NCBI RefSeq assembly: GCF_002078875.1
Contig: NC_034424.1
Coordinates: forward strand, 3,176,092 to 3,240,091
Source: Numida meleagris
Taxonomy: Eukaryota; Chordata; Aves; Galliformes; Numididae
Direction: 5' to 3'
DNA: 64,000 nt
The position numbers were made by a program, and so were the translations under genes. Positions 12,201-26,080 of this stretch are shown one piece after another (position 1 is the first letter of the stretch; each line of letters opens with the position of its first letter). The notes below the pieces were generated by a model that was not told the origin of the DNA, ran no database searches, and saw nothing but the letters and a program-made list of their open reading frames with translations.

Positions 12201-14721
12201 TAAGGTCAGGCAAGCGAGATGTGTTTTGGCATTTCCTAGTGTTTCCAAGCCATGGTTTTCAGTGTGGATTATTATTCATACTGAAGCAGCACTTGTGGCT
12301 TTGGTTACGAATCAGTGCATTGCATGGGCAGATATTCCACAAAACTCCAACCCAAAGGAGATCTTCAGCCCAGGGTGGAGTAAGAGGTTGAGTGTCACTA
12401 GACAGCACGAGTGACCTGGCAGCTTCTGTCCAAACCTGTGCCAGCAGTTCCTGGCACTGCTGCTGAGGATGAGTCCTCCCACAGAGGTGGAGGAGGTCTG
12501 CATACAGCTTGGAGGGAGAAAGCTTTGGGACAAGGCTGGATTCATTGCAGGAGAGAGCAGCCTCCAAGGGGGACTAAAGGCAGAGTGGCTGTAAACATGC
12601 TGGAGCACCTCAAGGGTTGCCCTACTGCCCCTCATAAGGGAAACCTTTCAAGGCATTCATGCCCTAGACAGGACAGACCCTGGCCCAGCCCCCCTCCTCC
12701 CCCATCCAGAGAGGATGGAGGGCAGGGAAACCCCCCGCACCTATTCCTCTAGATGCTCACAGCGATGATAAAATCCCTGACCTGGAAAGGTTGAAATCTA
12801 GAAAGGATTTATGTCCCCTAGTAAAACCACAGGCCGCTCTCTCTTGTGGTGATAAAAATAAATCACCCTTAAAAATAGAATGACATTAATAAATATAAAT
12901 CTAAAAATACATGCTGTGCATCATGGAATTACGATCTGCTCCCAGCCTGGCATGGAAACTTCTCACCAGCTGAAGGCTCATCAACAGCAATGATTGGAAG
13001 CGATGCTGGGGGCTGTCTCCTGGGCTGGGAGTCCCATAGGTACTTCCAAAGGATTCACTGTCAGTAGGCAGTTAATTGTTCAGCTCTTGGTAAAGTCTGG
13101 AAACCCATACTTAAAATCCACAGCCTCACCAGCCAGCCCTGCCCTACCCCTGCGATAAAAATGGCACAGACAGGAGAAAGGTTTTGCTTTATCCATGTGT
13201 AAATTTCCAGGTGGAAGGGAGAGGAAAGAAGCTGGTGTACAGATTTCAGGTAAGGAGCCTGATGGTTCAATGCACAGCTGTTCTGCCCTCACCTCCATCA
13301 CAGAACTGAAGGCACAGGCTGACACAGAGACAGTGCCTGATATGCTCAACATCAGGACCACGGGGTACCTGAGGCCACCATAGATTTTTTGCCCTGCTTC
13401 TCCTGTTCTGAGCAGGTCACAGACCCTTGAACCTGTTTCCTTCTCCCAGGCACTTCCAGGACACACTAAACTTCAACCAGTATCAGGTAGAGTCACTGCT
13501 GCTGGGTTTTGGTCAGATGGGAAGCAGGGATGGGAACTGTAAAGCAACTGATGAGGTTAGGATCCAGCATTGTGCTGGAGCTGAGCTAAAGAGCATCATT
13601 CCCTTCCCTGCAAATGAGATCTGACATGTCCTGCTCGGGCATGGAGCATCCAGCAAGAGGGACAAGCTGCTACAGAGAGCTGGGGACACACAGGGAGCAG
13701 CAGCTGGGCTGCTGTGGGAGAACAGCCAACACCACACAGGGCCTGCATCACTGCCAAGGGCAGCATGGGGCTGGCAAGCAGAGCATCAGGGCTGCCTCCA
13801 TACACCCTCCTCATGTTTTCTGCTGGAGGCAGGAGCTTTTCCTTCTTCCTCCCCTGGGTAGAACTGAACTCATCTTCCCTTATCTTAGAGGTGGCTGAGT
13901 GTTGCTGACGCCTGAAGTGATCATGCTGCACTGAGGCACATGGGTGAGAAGATGCTCCTGCATCTCCTCCATCTGCCAGGGGCTGCTGCCCCCAGCTCTC
14001 CTTGGCTGCAGGTGATGCCTGGAGCTAATCGGCATGGGGAACTCAGCCAGAGTGACTTTTCTGCTGTGGCTACACCTGTCAGTGCCTTCACACATCAAGA
14101 CTTGGGGACCAGGAGTATAAAAAGAGAACGCTGTCTTGACTGGGAAAGTTGATTTAAGAAACCTAGTTTAGTATTTCCTGGAGTCACACACTCACGTGTC
14201 CCACTCATGCAAACCCCCATCATTTCCTTGTTGCACTTTTGCTGTTTTCTGTGTTCCCAGCTCACTGCAGGTCCCCATGTATCACCCAGGAGCACTGGAC
14301 CAGAAGGGAAGGTGACATTTCTCCTCTCCCTGGCCCCACACAGAGCTGAGCCTCAGCACGGCATGTTGCAGATCCATGTACAAGCAGAGCACACAGCAAA
14401 AAGCTCATCTGTAGGTTAGGAAAGACAGTGGTGTCTGTAGCTCCACAAGAGAGGTGGAGGAGAGATCAGCACTAGGTCACAATGGGCAGAAGCACTGAGG
14501 GGAAAGGAACTGACAGATCCACCATTTCTAATCCCCATCCTGGCACTCAGCTGCTTTATGCCTTGCTAATGGAGGTCACCACTACGTACCCTGCTGGTAC
14601 TCAGCACTCTGCCCTGATGCCAGGCATGGGAGAGCCATGCAGGTATTGACGTATCCGGAGACAAACCTTCCTCATATCTCCAGCCTCCGCAAGGTTTCCA
14701 CTCTCCCCAGGCCTCCCTTAC
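6296..14721 (-). other. ASTN2 intron, 8426 bases
   Basis: Contains one CR1 3' fragment near the left end, a G homopolymer (about 7347-7356) and poly-A and poly-T runs (about 7868 and 11429). AT-rich blocks at about 7380-7520 and 7720-7785 look like possible conserved non-coding sequence. A short frame at 9768-9788 spells a protease-like LIDTGAD. The long open frames at 8460-9376 have no splice or family support. Confidence 0.85.
6498..6609 (+). mobile_element. CR1 LINE, 3' fragment
   Basis: It carries the CR1 end signature TGGAGCTAGGAGCTGGGCTC, then GGTGATCCTTACGGGTCCC and GGTATTCTATGACTCCATG. It is 5'-truncated, as usual for CR1, and lies in sense on the plus strand, 200 bases from an ASTN2 exon. 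Confidence 0.85.
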
Positions 14722-14889
14722 CTGTCTCTTGGTCACAAAGCTGTTCACAGGCATCGGTGGTCCTCTGGCCACAGAGATCTCTCACCCAGGGGGACGTGGC
14801 ATTGATCTGATAGTAAAGGGACAGCTTGGCAGGGTTCAGCCAGTCGGAGATGTCCAGGTAGCTCCCCTCGCTCACAACGAAGCTGCTGC
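14722..14889 (-). CDS. ASTN2: ASTN2 exon: extracellular segment and first half of EGF-like module
   Basis: This 168-base exon has phase 1 at both ends. The acceptor is CACTCTCAG then GCAGCAGC, and the donor is GAGACAG then GTAAGG. It encodes SSFVVSEGSYLDISDWLNPA, then KLSLYYQINATSPWVRDLCG and QRTTDACEQLCDQET. NATS is a likely N-glycosylation site, which agrees with an outside location. The three cysteines at its end (DLC, DAC, QLC) are the first half of a six-cysteine EGF-like module that is completed in the next exon, so the intron splits the module. Skipping this exon would keep the frame but remove half of that module. Confidence 0.95.
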
Positions 14890-16724
14890 CTGAGAGTGGA
14901 AAAAAATGTGTTAGGTGAGTATAAAAAGAAAAGGAAAAGCATTTTATGCCAAAAGGGAGCACAAGAAGGAAAAGAGTTATCTTAAATGAGGTACTGAGGA
15001 ATCTGTACATGAGATCACAGAACTTCTGAGTTACTGTCCCACCATTCCTCACAGCAGAGCCCCTGCTCCAATTGGTAAGTTCTTGGTGCTCCAGTACTAA
15101 GGAAAGAAACCTTCCCTGCAAAGGCAGAGAACTGGAGTTGCAGGTTCTCCTCTCCTCTCATAGAACATTCAGTCTACTTGCACTCTTTTTCATGCCTACT
15201 GCATGCATGTGAACATGCCCAGTGAATGGACACTCCCTGCCTAGATGCTCCCCTACCCCACGAGTATCACAAGATGCTGGATTTGATTCCTACATCTCTG
15301 CAGAAATGTGGACAAATGCAATTATTCTGATCCATAGTATTGGAGCATCACTTCCCCAGCTCATGCAGACAATGCCCACCAGTCAGCCAGACCCCAGGAC
15401 CAGGATGGGAGAGGGCAGCAGTCCGTTGGGCTGTTCCTGCTTCATGTCTCCCAAGTCAAGGCGAGTGAACTGGCCCAACACAACTTCTATCAGTAAAACT
15501 TCCCCGCTCTCTCCCCTCTGAGAGTTAGAAGTAAATTCCTGCCAAAAAACCTTTTCTTACAAAATCTTACGTTTCTTTATTGTGTGAAATGTATTTTTCC
15601 CCACTGGCAACTGGGAATATGCATCATCTAATTAGCCAAATAGATTTTCAGTTCAGCCCAATCATTTCCTTATCTAACATCTGAGGCCCAGCATCGCTTG
15701 GGGGATTTTGCAGGCACAGAGGTCCTCATTAACTCTGATCTTCAATTACATTGATTATAAGACTGCCTCCATAATAGTGCTGCACGGATCAGAGGGGAGC
15801 CAAAAAGCCTCTGCCATTAAGTGGTGTTTTGCAAAAGTTACCCAGGTAAAAGCCTCTAAAAACAGGGGAGAAGAAACCTTCAAAGAGGAGTGGGCAAGGT
15901 AAACCTCCAAGTAGCCCAGGAGCTAGCAGGCACCCTTCCTTTAAGTGCTAGGATTGGAAATAGGGGCAAGCTTTGCAAGCACTATCTGAAGATTCAATCC
16001 TTCTTAGTGATTACCCAAGGATGGCAACTCTATAGATCCAGGGTGCATTTTCTTGAAACTTGAGGGCTTGCATCACATGGAAAAATAATGTCTAAGTGCA
16101 TTACTAAGTGCTGCAGAAGTTCTAAGCTCAATGAAAGCCAAGGCAAAACAAAAAACACATAGCAGCAACCACCCCACATGAACCCGCTGGAACATAAACT
16201 CCAAATTTCCTTTGGAATGAGAAATTGCTGATGCTTTAGCAGGAAGGAATTCATCTCAACCTCATCCTGCACATGGAGGATAAAAAAGCAAAACCTGAAG
16301 TCAGGGTTTTGAGTGAACAACCCCATTTCTAGGCATCCTGAGATCACAACACCATAAAAATCCAGGCCCTAATTTCACACAAATTCAAAGCTTTTACACT
16401 TATACAGATTACACAGATGCATCTCTAGCATTCATAGCTGAGGGATGAAGCCATGCTACTGAGTGTACACACAAATAACACTGAGAGCTACAGCACACAG
16501 CTGCTCTGGGGACCAGCGAGGCAGAGGCTGGATCACCAGGCTGCAGGAGACATCTCAATCAGCCACATGGCAACTGCAGACTGTGGGTAAACGCCACAGC
16601 ACCAGCAGACAGCACTGAAACACCAAGCACAAAGAAGGACCTCAGAGCTGCCTAACTTCTTCTGTTAATTATCATTCTTTTCAATCAATACTTAAAGACA
16701 GCTTTAAATACCAGTTATAACTAT

Positions 16725-16835
16725 TGTTGGTTGTTGGTTTTTTGGTTTTTTTTTTACCAAGGCAAGCCTTTTTTTTTTGGCTTTTTTTTTCCCCAAGGCA
16801 ACCCGGGTTTTTTTTGGTTTTTTTTTTACCAAATG
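16725..16835. repeat. T-rich imperfect repeat
   Basis: Three blocks of 8-10 T are separated by GG, ACCAAGGCAAGCC and CCCCAAGGCAACCCGGG, giving an irregular repeat of about 30-35 bp. Confidence 0.8.
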
Positions 16836-19800
16836 GAAATGCATCATGAACCCACTGGGAGTGTTTACATCTATTATAGCATCAGTCTTGCTTGCTTACT
16901 TATTTTTATAGCTCCTTAGTAATGAGTGTGGCTGGAGAAACACACAAGTGCATTTGGAGGCTCAGCGACAGACAAGTCCCTCTGTGGCCAAAGACTCAAA
17001 AGCAAAACCACCAGCTCTTGATTACATCCTTAATGAACCCCACTTCTATTTAAAATACAGCCAGAGTGAAAGCAACAGAAGGAAATCAGACATAAAATAG
17101 TCATATAATTAGTTTTCATTAAAGACAAGGCTGACTTGAGCCAGCAGTGTCCTGGCACGGGACCCTGGTGGAGGGAATCCAGCAGGTGACAGCAGGGTGA
17201 CTTCGGGGCTGGGACAGACTGATCAGCTCCAGGTATAAATTTGTTTGGGAGAAAAAAACACATAGATTTGGGAAGCAAACTGTGCCTTGTCATATTCTAT
17301 TCTGTACACAGAAAGACTTACAAACATAACATAACTGTAACTGAAAGAAAAAGTGTTCTTGCATTTTCAAAATGAATTAGTTTTGATTTCAGAAAGTCTT
17401 CAAGAGAAATCATCCTCAAAAGTAAAAGAAAAGGGAAAAAAAGGGAAAACACTTGAATCCAAAATCCCTAAATTCAATGTTTAGTGAAAATAATGGACAC
17501 TGTTCCAGTTCAAAGAAAATAAGCAAATAAACAGTTAAAAAGCAGAGAAATTGAAAGTTGTAGTTAACTGTAAACACTTTCCTTCCTCCCTAGGAGGTGG
17601 AAGGAGGGGACTGCTCCCAGCCAGGAAACTTCTCACATCCCAGCTCAGCTGGGTACCATTTTTAGATGCATCCACAGACGCTTTCCCCATCGTCACTCTC
17701 ACTGAAAATACAAACAAAAATCCCAACCTTGATCCTTTCACAGTTTGCTTAGGAAGAAAGGAACAGGAAAAGGAGTTTTACAAATATTTTGAAAGCTGAA
17801 ATTCTGAAGATTTCAAAGGCTTTTTACACAAACTTTCTTTTTGTTTTCAAAGAATCCGCATGCATAAAACAGTTTTCACAAGACACCAGCGCGCACTTAT
17901 CAAAAACATCTTGAAAAGCTAAGAAGGGGCAGGATGAATAGCGAATCCTTTTAGAAACCACCAAGAACAAACATTTTCTAAGCAAGTGTCATTTCGAACA
18001 TGGTTAGCTTGTCAGAAAGATCCGCCAGATCTGTCTTCTCTAACGCGCAGTCCTTCAGCAGAGGTAAACAAAAGGGGACAGCGGTGATGACGAGACACTA
18101 GGCAGCTCACACTGCTGGTGTAAGAGGGGGGAAGCCCCAGCTCCCAGTTGTCCTCTGGAAACACCTTTTGGGGACTGGGGACCCAACTGGTTCACCCAAA
18201 CCCACAGCTCCAAGCACTCCATGGGCAGCATAGTCCACAGGCACAATCTGACATTCCCAGCCGAAAGCTAAGTGAAATCCTCTTTAAACAGAGACACTGA
18301 GGGCCCAGGATAAAACAACCAGGCTGAGGTGTCAGGGAACACAACACCAGGACCGCCGCCCCGGCAACCCCGCTGTAGGCCGCAGCCCTGGAGCTGCATA
18401 GGCCTCAGAAGCCAGGCCCCGCTGCAGATCGGCATCGCAGCCCCAAGGAGAATCTCAGTGCACTGCCACGTAGGGCCGGTGCTTGGGGGGACTGCGTTGT
18501 TTGCGTTTTTGTGTGTGTGTTTTTTCCCCTTTCCTTCTCAAATGCTGATCAAAGCCGGGCCGGCTAAGACAGCAGCAAAAGTTCATGTCTCTCATGCTGA
18601 GGTCTCCTTCAAAGTTCAGTGGGACTGCTTAAGCCGTGACAAAAGAGGCTTGAAGTTTTGACATTTCAAAAATCATTTGCCAGAACAAAACAGGATAAAA
18701 CAGCTCAGAAGAGATATATAACAAGGGAAAAGAACAAAGAGCCCAAAAGGCAGCCAAAAGGGTTTGGTTTTTCCTTTCTCTCTCTCTGTTTTTTTTGAGG
18801 GAAGAGATCAAATATTTTTTTTTTGAAGAATTTCTGTTTCTTCCTCTCTCCACTCCTTTTTTATTTCTTTGGTCCATTTGTTGTATCTTGGACAACGAAA
18901 CTCCTTGTCATCTAAAATTAGTATTTGGTGTTAGAACCCTGCAGGAGGTCGTACGACAGGTTGCTAATAATGCATCCATCCCTATACTATCTCACAATTA
19001 TAATCCTGTTACAGATTCCCTTTTTTTTTTTAAGACCATAGGAAGGATTATCCCCTATAGGTACAAAGAATGATTTGATTTCTTTGGAGACTTTCTTTTT
19101 TCTTGTAAAACTTGAAAGAATATTTCCCAAAGAGAGAACTCCTCCCCTATCAGCTCTTCCTGTTGATCAGCTCTTGCTCTCCCATCCTTGTGCTGGGGGA
19201 TAAAGAATTCTGCTTCTTAATTTTCTTCCAGGAAATTGAAGAAACAGCCAGACAAATGTTCAGTTCCCAGGACACACATACAGTAAGCCAAGCAGTGGTA
19301 CACGGCTTGGGGTAGGACTGCACCCACAGGCCGACGCAGTGCCCAGCTTTCCAGCCCTCTGCTCAGCACAAAGTTTGGGAATTTTGGACTAATTTCAGTT
19401 CTGCCTAGTCACATCTACAATTCTTTCTTCTAAATCGAAACTAAGGATAGTATCACAGTGGGTTCAAATCCACCCGAGCCATTCCCTTCTGTTTATCTAA
19501 TGCTTTCTCTCAAACAACGCCTAAACAGAAAGTTTAGTAAGCCTTTAAAACCTCAAAAGCCTCTATGTACACCTTTCTTGTCTATTTATTTTCCTCTCAG
19601 CCAAACTGAAGGCAGCTCCCACCACGTAGGGCTCAGCTCCAGGAGGTATTTTTGGCACCTGAGCTCTGTGCACACCGTGGGCTGCCCGGCCCGTGGCCAC
19701 ACATTACAAATGCCATCAATCGGCACAGTGTTCACCTTGGCGCAGCAGAAGCAAATTAGTGATACAAATCTGTATGCAATTACAGCAAAGACTAGAAGCA

Positions 19801-20649
19801 TCTCTCCTGTGGGAAGAGTGGGGTTACATTTTAATTGTTAAATTGTACTTGCTTGCTAATTCCGACAGATTCTTTCTTTGAGTTTTCTTGGAAATCAGTC
19901 CAGATTTTACCAGGGCTGAACTTCTGTCAAAGAATGCACACATTTCATTTCATACAGCAAGTGATCACTCAGACACTTTTTCATAAAGCCAAGTGGAACC
20001 CAAACGCCTACATGCAAATCTGCTGTGACTTCACTTCTGCGAGACTCAGGCTGAAGCCCGCAACTCCAGCAGCTAAGGGACCCCCCTGCCAGCTCTGTGG
20101 TGTTATCATGACACTATAACCGCCCAGTACCAGCATGTTTGCATCCTCAGCAGACATCTGGGTAAGCAACAGTTGACACAGCTCAGATACCTAAAGCACA
20201 GCTTCTCCTCAGTGCTCCGTATCTCCCAACTCCCATGCTCCAGCCGGAGGCTCTTCTTCAGCGACACTCAAGATATCGGACAAGAGTTCAGGGAAATCCT
20301 GCCTAAATCTGATCGCTCCACCAAGTATCTGATGGACGAGTTATGATAAGCTTTAAGAAACGTCAAGTGTGTGTGAATGGAAGAGATTTTTTCAGCCAGC
20401 ACCAAGACCAAACATCCCCCCAGGCTGCAGAGAACACAGCCAAGATGCAGAACATGCAAAGTCCATGTGTCACAGGGCCATGTTGAGCTACCAGCTGCTC
20501 ATAACAAGATTAAGGAACACCAATGTCACCACTTGGGAGAATTAGAACACGAAGCAGCATGCTCCTGGCTATGCAGCCTCAGAAAATCCTATCTGCATTG
20601 CTGCATTGCTGCTGCTGCAGATATCCCATGAATTTCTGTACAAAAGCAA

Positions 20650-20706
20650 GCATGACCTAAGTCAGGTCCCCAGGCATGACCTCAGTCAGCTCCCCAGCCT
20701 TGACCT
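20650..20706. repeat. 24-bp tandem repeat with TGACCT motifs
   Basis: Two full units (GCATGACCTAAGTCAGGTCC CCAG, then the same with two changes) and a partial third. TGACCT occurs at 20653, 20677 and 20701, exactly 24 bp apart. Confidence 0.85.
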
Positions 20707-23270
20707 ACCACCAAACTGGTTAGACCAGGCAGAGCCTCATCCTGCAAATACAGATGCCAAGATTTGCATCCCTCCTTTCCACAGAATGGAGCAGACTGGA
20801 TGGTCAAAGGCATTATGCCCTACTGCACCCTTCCCTTGCTGTCCCTCCCAAATTAGAGGCTAAATGGCATTGGTGCAAGCTCAGCAGGCACTGGGAGACA
20901 CCATCCTCCCGTGATGAATGCACCTTGTCTCTCTCAGGATGTCACAACTCCCAGCAGGCCCCTGCTGACTCCAGCCAAACACCAGCACCAATCCCCCCTG
21001 ATCAGCTCCCATACATCCTGCTGAGGACTGAGGAGGAGATATTTGCCTTCCCCTGCAAACAGAGCTGCCCCAGCACAGGGACAAGCTGAGCTCAGGATCA
21101 CAGCCTGTCAGAGGCACGATAAAAACATGATGTACTTCAGCCTACAGAATCTTATTAGTTCCTCATGCAAAGAGTGTTCACGCCATAAAACCGTCTTGGA
21201 ATCCCTTTGATCCACACTGATACAGTTTATAAATTGATGTTAATATTTAGAGTTCATGTCTGGTAACGCTGCAGCCATTTGCTCACATTTTCTTGCCAGC
21301 CAAGCAGGCGCGGGAGCGAGAGCGAGCTGTAAGGCAGGCAGGAGATGACCCGGTGATTAAGAGCTGATGAAATTAAATGCAGTCTGCAGAGCTGCCCCAG
21401 CACAGCCACCTCGCCAAAAGATGTTACGTCTGGGGCAGGCAGAGTGAGGCTGGGGCTGGCAGAGGACGCTGCTGCTCCTGCCCGAGCACTGACCCACATC
21501 TCTGCACAGCATCTCTACAGCAGAACGACTCCAGGCTGAGCAAACGGTCTGATTTCAAGGCAGCCCATTCCCCCACTGATTTCAGGGGGGCTGGTGAGGC
21601 TGGGACCAGCTGGGGAGCACTGCAGCCCGGTTGCTGCTGGGGGATGCCGAGGGATGGAAACCTTTAAGATTGGAGTCTTTCCTCCATCCTTCTGGTGCAA
21701 AGTGGGGATGCTTCATCTGTAAATCAATGAGCATCTCCAGCTTTTCCTCACTGCAAAGCAGAGCCCAGCACTGGGCCATTCCCCACCACCCGCATCTCTC
21801 ATACTGCTCATTTCTATGCGAGCGCATGCGCAGCATGTGCTCAGCACACGCGAGCCAGCACCAGAGGAACCAACCTAATGCCTGGTCACCTCTGAGGGCT
21901 GCACAAGATTGAGCAGGAGATGTCAAAAGCAAACAATTTAAAGCAACAAATTTAATTAAAACCAAAATGAGAAGTTGTTGCAAGCCCAACAATTGCAGTC
22001 TGCAGAGCTCTGGCGATCTTTGGGGAAAATTAGCAGAAGCTGCTAATAGCAGCATTCAATTCCAGTGGCGTCTTGAAGGAAACAGTTGTGGAGGGAAAGA
22101 AATAAATAATCTTCAGATGAAACAATTACTGATCAGCTGCGTGACAACCACACAATGTCATCATTCAGGCAGGCAGATGCGGATGCATGAAGCTTGGGAA
22201 AAAAGCAATGCCACATGCACAGCTCCCTCCACCTTACCAGCCCCTCGGACCCATGGCGGGTTTGGGTTGGGTTTTCACAGTCCCAAGTGGCAATGCCCGT
22301 TTCTGGTGCTCACTTGGCTTCACCCGCCCCACGAAGGCTGCGCACGGGGGTGCTCGGTTTGTGTTCCTTCCCCTCCCCTTGCACGAGGTGGGGGAGGACG
22401 AAGCCACATTCACCCCCAGGCTGGAGCTGCAGCAGCAGCCACCAGTGCTCCGAGCAGAGCTGGCTGCGAGCATCAAAGCTGCACAGGCAGTGCCTCAGCT
22501 CTGACCTCCATAAACCACCCTGACCTGAGCTGCATGACGTCCCAGAGGCATCGCCACATTTTCTCTGGCACACGACTCCAGCGAGGAGGGGAGAAGGCTG
22601 TAAATGCCCTGAGATGTCTTTGAAGTGACAGAACGCTGCTTTATGTCCTTTACTTTATTTCCACTTACAACACGAAGCCCTACAAGCCCCTGGCTAAATG
22701 TAGCTCTTCCTTCCTTCCGTACGCAGCGGTGGACCTCACTTACCTCTCCCACTAAAGTATCCAGATACAAACATCCACCCACACCATATATAACCCCTTT
22801 GCAGGCTGTAAAAACGGGAAGCTTTAATTGATACTATATTTCAAACTGTTGTGCAGCAAGGACATACTCCAGGCTAAGTCCTCTAGGGTATCTTTCTCCA
22901 TCCCTGCTTTCCCTGCAAGCAGCTCCCATTGCTCTCCCTCTCTATTTTTTGAATGATTACTTACAAGAAAAAAGTCCCCCTGAATGCACAGAGCTGAGTG
23001 GCTAACATATTCATAAGGGGTTTTATTGCTCAGATGGAGGGGCTCTCTTTTCTTTTTCCCCACTTTGATGCTGCTAAATGTTCCTCTAAATAATGCTTTG
23101 CATTTCCAAATCCTCATAAAAGCCACCACGAGCCTTCCCATCAATTCAAGCCTGCTCTGAAATGGGCACGGTGCCTGCTGCTGGGTGCGGCCAGAGGCTG
23201 CCCGAGCTGCTGCCATGGGGGGACACGATCCTCACGGCCTAGAGCAAGAAAAGGAGGAGGGAGGAGAGGA

Positions 23271-23383
23271 TGGGGCCCTGGGCAGCCTGATCTAGTGACT
23301 GGCAACCGTGCCTGTGGCAGGGGATTGGAGCTCAATGATCTTTAAGGTCCCCTCCATCCTAAGCCATTCTATGATTCTGTGGA
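23271..23383 (+). mobile_element. CR1 LINE, 3' fragment
   Basis: It reads GGCAGCCTGATCTAGTGACT, later GTGGCAGGGGATTGGAGCTC, and ends AAGCCATTCTATGATTCTG, the usual CR1 3' end. Confidence 0.88.
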
Positions 23384-26080
23384 TGCTGCAGAAGGGAGCA
23401 GATGACGCTCAAGCCATTTTAGGTGGAAAAAGAAAAGAAGTGTCTCTACCCTTGCTGGTTTAACACAGCATTTTGCAGCATGGAGGGCACGGACAAAGCC
23501 AGTGCCTTCCTCAGCCCCACAAAGCAATGCGGTGCAAGAGGGGACTGACGGGCACAGAGGTGTTCCTGGGAGGCCCCCAGCCTCCCCCTGCCAGCCATGG
23601 CAGCACAGAGCGTGGCAGCTTGTGCCAGGCCCTCGTGTAGTTGGCTGCCCTGGAAAATGAAGACAGAGCAGCTGTACAAACCAGGCAATAATTGTTCAGA
23701 GGGGAGAGGAGAGGGGGGGAGAACCCATCAAATGAACAAAAGGAGGAAAATGAACCAAGAGAGAGAAATAAGGGCAATAGAGACAGGCTGGTTATTAATA
23801 CTGCCGGTGGTAATCTGTTCTCCCAGCCTTTGCTGCCAGTTGGCTCCTGGTCCCAGTCCTTCCCCCTCCTCTTTCCATTAGCGACTCCAACAGGCTCGGG
23901 AGCTCCTTTTCCCATCGCTGCTGCTGGCTGCAGGGGGAGGCTCTCTCCTCAGGGGCTGCAGACATGCTGGGGCCGCTTCGCTCCCTCCCCCTTCTTGGCT
24001 TCGGATCCTGGCGCGCCAGAGCTGGCTCATGTCTATTTCAAGTTTCCTTCAAAGCTGAGTCTTCATCTGTTAGGAGCAGGATAGCTTTCAGCCTGTCTTT
24101 CTTTGGCCTTTCCCGCAGAGGTGCTGGTGGCCTCCTTCTCCGCTGCAAGATTTTCCTCGGCTGCTGGCATCTCTAGCAATACTGCCATCAAATGGGAATC
24201 AGTGGACACCTTTCTGTCGTGCAGGAACAACTCCAGAGAATGCACTGCCCTGCCTGCTCGCCGAGCCTGCCTCACTGTCATGCAAGTACAAAGGAGAAGA
24301 GCTTAAGGATCCAGACTGCTTAAGTGCACGGCAGAATTACGAGCTGCTAGGTGCAGCAGGCTTCAGGCTGATGCAAGCTCCCAGCCTCGTTGGAGCCATG
24401 CTCCTTCCAGCTCCACATGATGCCCAGGTCCCCGGTCCCAGTGTTTGGCAGCCAGGCAGTAAGCAGCCCTACATGTCTGGAAATGAACCCAAAAAGTCAC
24501 CTGGGTATTCAGAGAGGAGCACAGCCCCTGCCTGCCACCAGGATAGGACCCCCGGTGCCAAGCTGCACCCAGTCTCTGCAAACACAGCCAGCAACGTTTT
24601 CCTGTGCACCATTACAATTTCCAAACCAGGCTCGGTTCAGCGATGCCTTTAAATGTTTCATAGTATTTTGCTGCCAGTTTGGTGCTGCCTTGGGATTTGT
24701 TGTTATTCAAATAGAAGGGACAACTTGAAGAGCTTTTCCCTTCCCAGGCGAAGGACTCTGCCATCGCATAAAATGATGAGATTTCAGTAAAACTGATGGC
24801 CGCTGCAAAATGTCTTCGCTGCTTCTCTGTGAAGAATTTGACTGTTTCTCATAAAAAATATTTCTAAAGTTTCTGCAGTTTGTAATTATATTTTACAGTT
24901 TCATTACAAAGCTCATTTTAATTCTTCTCCAAACCGTTTTTACCAGTCCTCTTGCCACTTTCTCTTTAGAAAAGTCATTAAGTCAGAACTGGAGTTCATC
25001 CCATTTCCCCCAGTTTTGAGGATATTAATCTGTTTTATTGGTATTTCACTGTCGTTTCCATTCGAGTGTTCTCTGTATTTGCATAATTTGCACTGCCACT
25101 CCCTTCCTGGTGACAAGCGCAGGCTCAGCTTTTCATTTCAATTCCAAGCAGTCGCATTACGTTTTGTTTTATTCCAGTTTTTGGGATCACAGTGCCTTCC
25201 CTGTGCCAGAAGTGCCATCCCAAAAGCATCCTTAAAGGCACAGTCACACGGACGTGGTGAGGCTCAGGCTGGGCAGAGCTCTGTAGTACAATGCAGTGAC
25301 TTCCTATGGATGGATGCATACTAACTCCAGGAAGAAACCACCCTTAGCAAGGATGAAACCCATTTAGAAAAGACTGTGGAACCCCTCTGTGTCATGGGAC
25401 GTTGCTTTAAGCCCTGCTCCTTCCACCACCACTGTACCTCTTCAAGCACACTTCTCTCCCCAACATATTCATTCCCTGCCCTCCATCCCAACCCCAGTGT
25501 GGGGCTGGGTGCCACTGGTTTCTGGCAGGGAGAAGCTGCACCCACCCTCAGCATGCCCCGAGCAGCATGGCGAGTACAGGAGCTGAGCAATTGGAACTGA
25601 CTGAATAATGGCTCTCGTCGGCTGGAAGAAAATGAAATTTGCCCTCGTCTTACTGAAAACTTGCACTTGACGCTCGCTGCACATTATAAAGAAAAGGTCA
25701 GCAAAACACAACAAATGCAAGGAGCCCAGTCAGATAAAGCAATAAATAGTGACAGCAGCCCTTGTCTAATTTTTCAAAGCATCTCTGCTTTGGCTCAAAT
25801 ACTAGCAATTCCACTCCGTGCTGCTGCAAGGGGCTGAGACAAGCAGCTCAGCTGCTGCAGGACAGGAGCTTGCCTGTGCTGCTCCCAGGGCTCACCAGCG
25901 AGTCCGGAGGAAACCAGGGACATCCAGCAGATACGTACAGTGATAACAACAATAAAGGTGCAATTTAGAAGAGGCAAGTTGAGCTCCATGGCGCGGTCCT
26001 CTTGCTGAGTGCGTACTTAAGGAGACTTTAGGAGAGCTGTGAGGAGGGGTTAAGGAGCAGGGGTGCCCGCGGGCTCTCAC

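Larger units (their letters stand above)
14890..26080 (-). other. ASTN2 intron, 11191 bases
   Basis: Mostly unique sequence. It holds a T-rich repeat (16725-16835), a 24-bp tandem repeat (20650-20706), one CR1 3' fragment (23271-23383) and AT-rich blocks at about 21120-21250 and 24820-24950. No other gene was recognised. Confidence 0.85.

Noticed and set aside
21967..22623. Plus-strand open frame of 218 codons
   Set aside because: No domain or repeat pattern, random composition, no splice support.
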